Positions 1 through 5,689 of a stretch of 5,689 bases of DNA are shown here, piece after piece. Each line of letters opens with the position of its first letter. Positions within the stretch are counted from its first letter, which is position 1. The notes beneath the pieces were generated by a model that did no database searches, was not told the origin of the DNA, and saw only the letters and a program-made list of their open reading frames with translations. The DNA is from Gemmatimonadota bacterium (GTDB lineage: Bacteria > Gemmatimonadota > Gemmatimonadetes > Longimicrobiales > Gaopeijiaceae). The stretch lies in contig JAUXEE010000156.1 of NCBI GenBank assembly GCA_030618065.1, positions 1 through 5,689 on the forward strand, written 5' to 3'. The position numbers were made by a program, and so were the translations under genes.

Positions 1-312
1 AGGGGGGAAGAGAAGACGATGTCTCCCCGTGCGCTGAGCCGCACCAGGAGGACGGATCGGGGTGGGTTGGGGAGGATTCCGCGGCTCATCCGTTCTTAAT
101 CGTGGAAGGAGAGACAACCATCGGTGTCTGTGCCGGGGCAGGCAGGACGTTCCTGCCGACCTCCCAATCTAGTGCGTCAGCGACAAACCGGGAGGCGATC
201 TCCTCAAAATACTCCGTCTTTGCGTCCTCCGGGAAAGAAAAGCAAGTATGAAGTAGCAACAAGGCGGAAGAAAGATAAGCCCCCCTGTGGTCCCAAGACG
301 AGATAATCGACC
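1..312. other. Upstream region without a defensible gene; probable leader/promoter zone of the first lipoprotein gene
   Basis: No complete gene with a start, a ribosome site and a recognisable product is visible here. One + strand frame is open from base 3 to a TGA at 249-251 and could be the tail of a gene starting outside the window, but its sequence (Ser/Thr/Gly-rich) resembles nothing I recognise. On the - strand a frame is open down to a TGA at 88-86 and reads like protein, also unrecognised. The part from about 205 to 310 is richer in A and T than the coding DNA, which fits a promoter and leader for the gene at 313, but I could not find a -35/-10 pair with good matches and spacing. A perfect inverted repeat lies at 141-157 and is listed separately. 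Confidence 0.5.
141..157. repeat. Perfect 7-bp inverted repeat with 3-base spacer upstream of the lipoprotein gene
   Basis: GGCAGGA (141-147) is followed by CGT and then TCCTGCC (151-157), an exact reverse complement of the left arm. The flanking bases do not extend the pairing. It lies about 155 bases before the lipoprotein start. It is not followed by a run of T on either strand, so it is a poor intrinsic terminator; an operator for a dimeric regulator or an RNA hairpin in the leader are the alternatives. Its existence is certain, its function is unknown. Confidence 0.5.
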
Positions 313-2520
313 ATGAAGTCCCGTGCCTTTCCACCCAGCCTCGCTCTTCTTTTTCTCCTCGTCGCCTGTGACGGAAAGGGAACAGGCCCAGAAGAGAGCC
401 AGGTCGCATCGGTGACGGTGTCTCCCTCCTCCTCCATCATCGAGATCGGGAACACCGTTCAACTCTCGGCTCAGGTGCGGAACGCCAAGGGCGCTCTCCT
501 GTCGACACCCGTTACGTGGGGCACCTCAGACGCTTCTGTGGCCACCTGCTCCGGGTCGGGCTTGGCCACTGCCGTTTCAGAAGGTACCGCCACGATCACG
601 GCGATCGCGGATGGGGAGCCTGGGACGGCTTCCGTCCTGGTGGTGGATCTGACGATGCCGGCTCCACCCTCCGACATAACATCGACTCCCCTCTCGAACA
701 GTGAGATCGAGGTCGCCTGGACTGACAACTCAGGTAACGAGGACGAGTTCAGGGTTGCCCGGGAGGAGATAGCGGGAGCAGCAGCTGGGACTGATGGAGT
801 TCCTTCAAGGGTGTTCGCTGAAGTCGGCACCGTAGGCCCGAACGTCACGACTTTCCGGGATGCGGGACTTTCCTCGGGTACGTCGTACAAATACCGGGTC
901 CGAGCCTGTAATGAGAACGGCTGTTCCGATCCTTCCGCCAACCAGACGGAGGTCACGACCTTCGAAGAGTTGGTCCTCCAGGCGTCTGACCTGCCGGACG
1001 GCTCCGTAGGGGAGGCGTATGAGCAGACCCTGACCGCCACTGGGGGAGATGGGTCCATGGCTTGGAGTGTGTCGGAAGGGGCCTTGCCGGACGGGCTCAC
1101 CCTGAGTGGAACCGGAGTCTTGATCGGAACCCCTACCACTCAAGGGACCTTCGACTTCACGATCCAGGTTGTCGGGGGCGGACAGTCCGTCAGTCGGGAA
1201 TTCTCCCTGACCATCCAGAACCTGCTTTCGATCACGACGTCATCCCTGCCGAACGGCGTGGTCGGCACGCCCTATCAGATCTCTCTACAGGCGTCCGGTG
1301 GCGATGAGAGCTACGTCTGGGCCTTGTCCGTCGGGACTTTACCCAACGGGTTGACGCTGGACCCCGATGGGACGCTGTCGGGAACCCCCACCACCCCGGG
1401 GGTCTCCACCTCGTCCATCACCGTCACGAGTGCGGGACAGACCATAATCGCGGGCTTCGCGATTCGGGTCTTCAATCCCCTTTCAATCACCACGGCTCCG
1501 CTGCTCGACGGATTGGTAGGTTCGGCGTACTCCCAGGCACTGACGGCGACTGGCGGAGATGGCCAATACACATGGTCGCTCAGCGTCGGGACGCTTCCCG
1601 ATGGCCTCACCTTCGATTCTGGTTCTGGGGTGATCTCCGGAACCCCTTCGTCGGTCGGGACCTTCGACTTCACCGTTCAGGTGACGAGTGCTGGATTGAC
1701 GGCCTCCGAGGATTACTCGATTACCATTCTTCCGGCTCTGGCGGTGACCACGACTTCGCTTCCCAACGGGCGGATTGGGGTGATTTACACCCAATTCCTC
1801 CAGGCGGCCGGAGGAGATGGGTCTTTCATCTGGTCCCTGACCTCCGGGTCACTCCCTGGTGGACTCAATCTCCATCCAAGCTCCGGGGTGATCACCGGTA
1901 ATCCGACGAATGCCGGGGTTTTCTCCTTCACCGTACAGGTGGCAAGTGATGGCCTGACGGCCTCGGCCAACCTCTCCATCGGTGTGTACCCCTTCCTGAC
2001 CGTGACCACGACGGCACTGCCCCCGGCAGTGAAGAATAGGGCTTATTCTGCGAGCCTCGAGGCCACGGGTGGGAACGGTTCCTACAGCTGGACAGTCTCT
2101 GCGGGAGCCCTCCCATCGGGGATTTCCCTCGGGACGGATGGCACGATTTCCGGGGCGCCGACCGTGGCGGGAACCTTCAATTTCATGATACGGGTCGATA
2201 GCGGTGACGGGCAGACATCTTTCAAGGCCCTCTCCATCACCATCTATTTCGGCCTAGCCGTGACCACGTCGACTTTGCCTGACGGGCAGGTAGGAGTATT
2301 CTACAGCCAATCGCTGACTGCCATCGGGGGAGACGGGTCTTACACCTGGTCGATCATAGCCGGAAGCCTCCCGGCTGGGTTGAGCCTGGTTCCATCCACG
2401 GGTCTCATCTCAGGAACTCCCACGACCGCAGGGACCTCGAACTTCACGGTCCAGGTGGTGAGCGGGGACGCTCAGACGGCAACCGCTGCCCTGTCCATCG
2501 AGATAAAGCTTTCACCCTGA
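313..2520 (+). CDS. Surface lipoprotein with BIG2, fibronectin type III and six tandem putative-Ig (He_PIG) domains
   Basis: This 735-residue protein has a lipoprotein signal peptide: Lys2/Arg4, a hydrophobic stretch from about residue 9, and a lipobox LVAC with the lipidated Cys at 19. Domains follow in order. A BIG2 (bacterial Ig-like) domain is at about 31-112 (VTVSPSS...VQLSA...TATITA). A fibronectin type III domain is at about 116-217 (VAWTDNS, SYKYRVRA). Six repeats of about 84-88 residues fill 220-733, each with the pattern LP.G..G..Y...L.A.GGDGSY.W....G.LP.GL.L....G.ISGTPT..G...F.V.V, typical of He_PIG domains. Such modules are known for adhesion or scaffolding, not catalysis, so I infer a binding or structural envelope protein. 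The residue after the lipidated Cys is Asp, an inner-membrane retention signal in E. coli, but that rule is unproven here. Cys199 and Cys204 in the FN3 domain could form a disulfide. The ATG at 313 is chosen because it gives a complete signal peptide; its ribosome site is weak. The epimerase-like gene follows after 22 bases. The ligand is unknown. Confidence 0.9.
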   Translation: MKSRAFPPSLALLFLLVACDGKGTGPEESQVASVTVSPSSSIIEIGNTVQLSAQVRNAKGALLSTPVTWGTSDASVATCSGSGLATAVSEGTATITAIADGEPGTASVLVVDLTMPAPPSDITSTPLSNSEIEVAWTDNSGNEDEFRVAREEIAGAAAGTDGVPSRVFAEVGTVGPNVTTFRDAGLSSGTSYKYRVRACNENGCSDPSANQTEVTTFEELVLQASDLPDGSVGEAYEQTLTATGGDGSMAWSVSEGALPDGLTLSGTGVLIGTPTTQGTFDFTIQVVGGGQSVSREFSLTIQNLLSITTSSLPNGVVGTPYQISLQASGGDESYVWALSVGTLPNGLTLDPDGTLSGTPTTPGVSTSSITVTSAGQTIIAGFAIRVFNPLSITTAPLLDGLVGSAYSQALTATGGDGQYTWSLSVGTLPDGLTFDSGSGVISGTPSSVGTFDFTVQVTSAGLTASEDYSITILPALAVTTTSLPNGRIGVIYTQFLQAAGGDGSFIWSLTSGSLPGGLNLHPSSGVITGNPTNAGVFSFTVQVASDGLTASANLSIGVYPFLTVTTTALPPAVKNRAYSASLEATGGNGSYSWTVSAGALPSGISLGTDGTISGAPTVAGTFNFMIRVDSGDGQTSFKALSITIYFGLAVTTSTLPDGQVGVFYSQSLTAIGGDGSYTWSIIAGSLPAGLSLVPSTGLISGTPTTAGTSNFTVQVVSGDAQTATAALSIEIKLSP
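970..2511 (+). repeat. Six tandem He_PIG-type protein repeats within the lipoprotein gene
   Basis: The units cover residues of roughly 220-303, 304-388, 389-474, 475-560, 561-646 and 647-733, that is bases 970-1221, 1222-1476, 1477-1734, 1735-1992, 1993-2250 and 2251-2511. The shared cores are the GGDGSY.W element, the LP.GL.L element and the ISGTPT element. The copies are clearly related as protein but differ at many DNA positions, so they look like an old duplication series under selection and not a recent slippage product. Unit 5 lacks the usual G.VG before the Tyr (it reads PAVKNRAY) and has GGNGSY; unit 2 has GGDESY. Boundaries are approximate. Confidence 0.85.
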
Positions 2521-2532
2521 GGCTCGGAAAAT

Positions 2533-2537
2533 GGAGG
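2533..2537 (+). promoter_or_regulatory. Ribosome binding site deciding the start of the Tat epimerase-like gene
   Basis: GGAGG at 2533-2537 lies five bases before the ATG at 2543. An upstream in-frame ATG at 2531 overlaps this site and has no purine-rich site of its own, so 2543 is the better start. It also places the Tat twin-arginine motif at residues 5-6, the usual distance from the N terminus. Confidence 0.8.
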
Positions 2538-2542
2538 ACCCC

Positions 2543-3700
2543 ATGTCGACCGGAAGGCGACAATTCCTGAAGACGACGATGGCGGCGGGTGGCGCCCTGG
2601 GCCTGGGCCTCGGATTCCCGGCCCGCGGGACCGCCCAGCCCATGGAATCGACCTCGCAGGGAACCGGGGGGCCGGCGGCGGCGCCCAGTCCGCTGAAGAT
2701 CCTGATCCTGGGCGGTACCGGCTTCATCGGGCCCCACCAACTTCGGTACGCCCTGGAGCGGGGCCACTCCGTCTCGATCTTCACCCGAGGCCGTAGCGAT
2801 CCTCCCCTCTTCAAAGAGGCGTTCGAGCATGTCGAACACCTTGTGGGAGACCGGGAGAACGACCTGACGGCGCTGGAGGGAAGAAGCTGGGACGTGGTGA
2901 TCGACAACTCAGGCAGAGAGACGAAGTGGACCCGGGACTCGGCAGATCTCCTCAAGGATACCTGTGGCCTCTACCTCTACGTTTCCTCCACCGGCGTCTA
3001 CTACCCCTACCTCACCACGGAGATCGGGGAGGATCGGGAGGTGGACATGGTGGACACCTCGGGCGGGGAGAATGGGAGCTCCGCATACGGTGTCATGAAG
3101 GCGACCTCAGAAAAGGCGGCCCAGGAGGCCTTCGTGGGCCGGACCATTGTCGTGCGCCCAGGATACATCGTGGGGCCGGGCGACTACACCGACCGCTTCA
3201 CCTACTGGCCCGTTCGCCTCGAGAGAGGAGGCGAAATCCTGGTCCCCGGTAAGAGAGGGGACCTGGTCCAGTGTATCGACGTCCGGGACCTCACCGAGTG
3301 GATGATCCACCTGGCGGAAAACCAGACCTTCGGCGTCTTCAATGCAACGGGACCTGGCTCGCTCCTGACCATGGAAGAGTTCATCTACGGTATGCGGGCA
3401 ACGACCAGCGCTCAGCTTTCCTGGACGTGGGTGGACGACTACGACTTCCTCCAGGAGTACCGGGTCAGCTTCGCCATCCCCTGGCTCATGCCGGTGGACG
3501 ACCATTTGGGATCTCAGCGTATCGACATATCCAGGGCGGTGGCCCACGGACTCGTCTACCGACCCATGGCGGTCACGGCATTGGACATTCTGAAATGGTG
3601 GCACTCCGATGCCCTCACCGATGAGAGGAGGGCGGCCGCCCGCTTCGTGCTGACCCCGGAGCGGGAGGCTGAGATCCTGGCAGCATGGAACGCCCGATAG
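2543..3700 (+). CDS. Tat-exported NAD(P)-dependent epimerase/dehydratase-like protein (extended or atypical SDR fold)
   Basis: This 385-residue protein begins with a twin-arginine signal (GRRQFLK at 4-10, then a Gly/Ala/Leu-rich h-region and a probable cut after Ala31), so it is probably exported already folded. A Pro/Gly/Ser-rich linker leads to a Rossmann fold with the nucleotide-binding loop GGTGFIG at 57-63. The second strand ends in FTRGR (Arg82, Arg84) without the acidic residue that usually marks NAD preference, so NADP is plausible. Next come VIDNSG near 119-124, the SST of YVSSTGVY at 148-150, and the Y...K pair (Tyr182, Lys186 in YGVMK), giving a complete SDR-type Ser/Thr-Tyr-Lys set. 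RPGYIVGPGD and the following region match sugar-nucleotide epimerase/reductase relatives. The substrate cannot be read from the sequence. No transmembrane segment is seen beyond the signal. It starts 22 bases after the lipoprotein stop, suggesting co-transcription. The family call is firm; exact activity is open, and a non-catalytic role is possible. Confidence 0.88.
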   Translation: MSTGRRQFLKTTMAAGGALGLGLGFPARGTAQPMESTSQGTGGPAAAPSPLKILILGGTGFIGPHQLRYALERGHSVSIFTRGRSDPPLFKEAFEHVEHLVGDRENDLTALEGRSWDVVIDNSGRETKWTRDSADLLKDTCGLYLYVSSTGVYYPYLTTEIGEDREVDMVDTSGGENGSSAYGVMKATSEKAAQEAFVGRTIVVRPGYIVGPGDYTDRFTYWPVRLERGGEILVPGKRGDLVQCIDVRDLTEWMIHLAENQTFGVFNATGPGSLLTMEEFIYGMRATTSAQLSWTWVDDYDFLQEYRVSFAIPWLMPVDDHLGSQRIDISRAVAHGLVYRPMAVTALDILKWWHSDALTDERRAAARFVLTPEREAEILAAWNAR

Positions 3701-3821
3701 GCGCGGTGGAGGTGCCGACCTGATTTCCCCCTCCGTCCCAGCCGGACGTGTGGCCGAGGCCGGGGATCCCACCTATCTTCGCCTGGGCCGTCGCTGGATC
3801 CACCCATAGAACGGACAGGCC

Positions 3822-4226
3822 GTGTTCCGCTTCAGCCTCCTCCCCCTAGCTTTGGTTCTCGGTTCGATCCTGGGGTGCGCCGGAGTGCAACCCCCGGGGC
3901 CTGGAGTGGAACCGGAAGGGGGCCCAGCCATCATCAGGCTTTCCCCGTCCAACGGACAGGCGGGGGATGCCTACCCCATCGAGGTGACCATCGAGGGGCT
4001 GGGTTTCGCGGAAGCAGGCAATATCGTGAACTTCGGGGGTATCCCAAGTGAGGGTCTTCCCTCTTCGGCCGGTGGGACGCGGATCACCTTCTGGGTGCCC
4101 AAAGAAGTCCCGAGCGCCGGTGAGGTGCCTCCCATGGTCCTTACGCCGGGGGAGTACCCCGTGACCGTGACCACACCCATGGGCACCAGCGAATCCGTCA
4201 TGTTCCTACTCACTCCGGGGGAATGA
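3822..4226 (+). CDS. Small IPT/TIG-domain lipoprotein
   Basis: This 134-residue protein starts at GTG. An in-frame TAG at 3807-3809 rules out any start further upstream, and the GTG yields a full lipoprotein signal (Arg3, a Leu-rich core, lipobox ILGC with Cys19). The residue after Cys is Ala, compatible with outer-membrane sorting if a Lol-like rule applies. A Pro/Gly-rich linker (about 22-35) leads to a single IPT/TIG Ig-like domain at about 36-131, seen in IIRLSPSNGQAGD, VTIEGLGF, NIVNFGG, ITFWVP and GEYPVTVTTPMGTSES. TIG domains are binding or structural modules, not enzymes. The ribosome site is weak (GGACAGG just before the start). Its stop overlaps the start of the propeller gene by ATGA, so its product is probably made together with that protein and may anchor or present it at the cell surface; this last step is inference. 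Confidence 0.85.
   Translation: MFRFSLLPLALVLGSILGCAGVQPPGPGVEPEGGPAIIRLSPSNGQAGDAYPIEVTIEGLGFAEAGNIVNFGGIPSEGLPSSAGGTRITFWVPKEVPSAGEVPPMVLTPGEYPVTVTTPMGTSESVMFLLTPGE
4223..4226 (+). promoter_or_regulatory. ATGA stop-start overlap, probable translational coupling
   Basis: The TGA stop of the TIG lipoprotein (4224-4226) shares bases with the ATG at 4223. A second in-frame ATG follows directly at 4226. A G-rich stretch (GGGGGA, 4217-4222) abuts the start and is too close to be an ideal ribosome site for it, which fits reinitiation by ribosomes that have just finished the upstream gene. Confidence 0.7.
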
Positions 4227-5689
4227 TGCTGGGAGGCGGCGCCCGGCGCAGGTACCTACCATGGATGGGGGGAGTGGCCCTCCTCTACCTTTTCCCCCTT
4301 CCCGCTTCGGCTCAGGCCGGAGATGTGCCCGACACTCCCCGCCAACGTTGGGAGTACTTCTACGAGCAGAGGGCCTACCCCTTTGCCACCATTCCCGCGG
4401 GGGCGCTGCAGCGGGCCCGGGAAGGTCTGGTGGCCAGCCGGCCGGATCTCATGGCCGCCCCACCGCCCATCAATGGCACGACCTGGGCTCCCTTCGGCCC
4501 CGAACGAATCCCTATCTCCCACACGTCCACCGGGCGCCTCACGGCCATCGCCGTCCACCCCAACGACTCCGATATCATCTACGTGGGGGGCGCCCAGGGG
4601 GGTGTTTGGAAGACCACCGACGGTGGCATCAGTTGGATGCCCCTTACCGACGGCCAGTGCTCCCTGGCCATGGGATCCATCGCCATCGATCCCGTGAACC
4701 CCGAGATCGTCTACGCCGGTACCGGCGAGCAGCATTTCTCGGGAAGCAGTTACTACGGGTGCGGCGTCCTTCGCTCAGAAGATGGCGGGGCCACCTGGAC
4801 CCAACTGGGAGCCGGGGTCTTCGTCCGGGAGGGTGCCTCCAACGCCCGGATCTCCAGAATCGACCTGGATCCCGCTACGGCGGGTGCCGTGGCGGGGACC
4901 ACGGTGCTCGCGGCCAGTGACTTCGGGCTTTACCGGTCCACCGACGGAGGGGCGACGTGGACCCCGGTGCTCAGCGGTATCGCCACCGATCTCATCAGGG
5001 ACCCCACGAACCCGCAGCTCCTCTACGCCGGAATCCGCAGGGTCGGTGTGTCCAGGAGCATCGATGGGGGCGCCACCTGGACCTCTCTCACCGTGGGTCT
5101 GCCCACCAGTGAGGTCGGGAGGATCAATCTGGCCCTGGCCCCATCCTCACCGCTGACCCTCTTCGCCAGCATCCAGCACAAATCGGAATCCGACCTCCTG
5201 GGGATCTGGAAATCCACCGATGGAGGCGACAGTTGGGCCAAACTCCCGGACAGCGCCGCGTCGTGCGGTTCGCAATGTTGGTACAACATGACCATCGCGG
5301 TGCACCCTACGGACCCCAACACGGTCTATTTCGGGGGGGTATCCCTTTTCAGGTCCACGAATGGCGGAGTCAATTTCTCCGATATCCGGGGCGGTATCCA
5401 CGTCGATCAGCACCACCTCACCTTCGATCCCCAGAACCCCGAGACCCTGTTCGTTGGGAACGATGGTGGGATCTACGTCTCCACCAATGGCGGAGGGGAA
5501 TGGACCTCCCTCAACACCAACCTGGCCCTCACTCAGTTCTACTCGGGGATCTCGCTCCACCCCTGGGATGCCAGGGTGGCTCTGGGCGGGACCCAAGACA
5601 ACGGGACTTTGGAATCCACGGGCTCGTTCGACTTCAACCATGTGCTGGGGGGTGATGGCGGCTTCACGGCCATTGACTTCCTCGACCCG
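4223..5689 (+). CDS. Secreted BNR/Asp-box (sortilin/VPS10-like) beta-propeller protein, 3' end outside window
   Basis: The frame is open through the right edge, giving 489 residues with no stop. It begins with a Sec signal peptide (ARRR at 7-10, a hydrophobic core GVALLYLFPLP, and a probable cut near ASA/QA at 28-32). The start at 4223 or 4226 keeps the basic n-region; the next in-frame ATG (4265) would lose it. Seven Asp-box motifs of the S.DGG..W type occur at residues 131-138, 185-192, 239-246, 279-286, 331-338, 378-385 and 420-427. Most are preceded by a blade strand of the form P.(N/D)P...Y.G, such as IDPVNPEIVYAG and VHPTDPNTVYFG. The last two boxes have Asn for Asp. A His-rich VDQHHL element (394-399), GNDGG and a GGTQDNG element (455-461) follow. 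Databases often name such proteins 'glycosyl hydrolase' or 'sialidase-like', but no catalytic set can be shown here; a binding propeller is equally likely. Four Cys (146, 180, 348, 352) could form disulfides. It is overlapped by the TIG lipoprotein gene. Confidence 0.88.
   Translation, partial: MMLGGGARRRYLPWMGGVALLYLFPLPASAQAGDVPDTPRQRWEYFYEQRAYPFATIPAGALQRAREGLVASRPDLMAAPPPINGTTWAPFGPERIPISHTSTGRLTAIAVHPNDSDIIYVGGAQGGVWKTTDGGISWMPLTDGQCSLAMGSIAIDPVNPEIVYAGTGEQHFSGSSYYGCGVLRSEDGGATWTQLGAGVFVREGASNARISRIDLDPATAGAVAGTTVLAASDFGLYRSTDGGATWTPVLSGIATDLIRDPTNPQLLYAGIRRVGVSRSIDGGATWTSLTVGLPTSEVGRINLALAPSSPLTLFASIQHKSESDLLGIWKSTDGGDSWAKLPDSAASCGSQCWYNMTIAVHPTDPNTVYFGGVSLFRSTNGGVNFSDIRGGIHVDQHHLTFDPQNPETLFVGNDGGIYVSTNGGGEWTSLNTNLALTQFYSGISLHPWDARVALGGTQDNGTLESTGSFDFNHVLGGDGGFTAIDFLDP

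Noticed and set aside
191..205. GGAG...CTCC inverted repeat in the leader
   Set aside because: Only four pairs with a five-base loop; expected by chance in this composition.
220..249. TTGCGT (220-225) and AAGTAT (244-249) as a -35/-10 pair
   Set aside because: The spacing of 18 bases is acceptable, but each box matches only about three of six consensus bases, so it is not better than chance.
302..307. GATAAT as a -10 promoter element
   Set aside because: It is only five bases from the start codon at 313 and has no -35 match at 16-18 bases upstream.
471..1139. A 222-residue minus-strand open frame inside the large lipoprotein gene
   Set aside because: It lies wholly antisense to a well-supported repeat-domain gene and has no recognisable domain; long antisense frames are common in GC-rich genes.
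3710..3734. AGGT-GCCG-ACCT followed by a short T run as a terminator after the epimerase-like gene
   Set aside because: The stem is only four pairs and the T run is three bases, too weak for an intrinsic terminator.
3107..3772. A 221-residue minus-strand open frame over the end of the epimerase-like gene
   Set aside because: It is antisense to the conserved Rossmann protein, its composition is that of a shadow frame, and no ribosome site or domain supports it.
4499..4513. ERIP (residues 94-97) in the propeller, resembling the F/YRIP motif of sialidases
   Set aside because: The rest of the sialidase active site (Arg triad, Tyr/Glu nucleophile pair, Asp acid/base) cannot be identified, so a sialidase call would rest on three residues.
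4261..4920. A 219-residue plus-strand frame inside the propeller region
   Set aside because: It is rich in Arg, Gly, Pro and His, as shifted frames are, while the frame starting at 4223 holds seven regular Asp-boxes and a signal peptide and stays open to the window edge.

Overview
The window is a high-GC bacterial stretch with four genes, all on the + strand and all apparently encoding exported proteins. They are a long multidomain lipoprotein (313-2520), a Tat-exported NAD(P)-dependent epimerase/reductase-like protein (2543-3700), a small IPT/TIG-domain lipoprotein (3822-4226), and a secreted BNR/Asp-box (sortilin/VPS10-like) beta-propeller that runs off the right edge (4223-5689). The style of the genes (lipoproteins built from BIG2, FN3 and He_PIG modules, a Tat-tagged SDR, and large Asp-box propellers called 'glycosyl hydrolase' or 'sialidase-like' in databases) resembles Gemmatimonadota or a neighbouring diderm phylum. 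That placement is an inference from protein style; there is no rRNA or other marker here.

Layout: bases 1-312 hold no gene I can defend. They contain a perfect 7-bp inverted repeat (141-157), a comparatively A/T-richer stretch just before the first gene, and coding-like but unproven open frames on both strands. The first two genes are separated by 22 bases, and a clear GGAGG site fixes the start of the second. A 121-base gap with no convincing terminator separates the second and third genes. The third and fourth overlap by four bases (ATGA), which strongly suggests translational coupling.

How they may work together: nothing in the window gives a named pathway. What can be seen is a cell-envelope module. 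Two lipoproteins carry adhesive Ig-like folds, one folded oxidoreductase-like enzyme carries a Tat signal, and one propeller protein is exported by Sec. The TIG lipoprotein and the propeller are the best candidates for a physical or functional pair because of the overlap. No mobile elements, tRNA, rRNA, CRISPR arrays or defence genes were seen. I did not find strong evidence of a wholly new system; the most interesting points are the exported Rossmann enzyme and the coupled lipoprotein-propeller pair.
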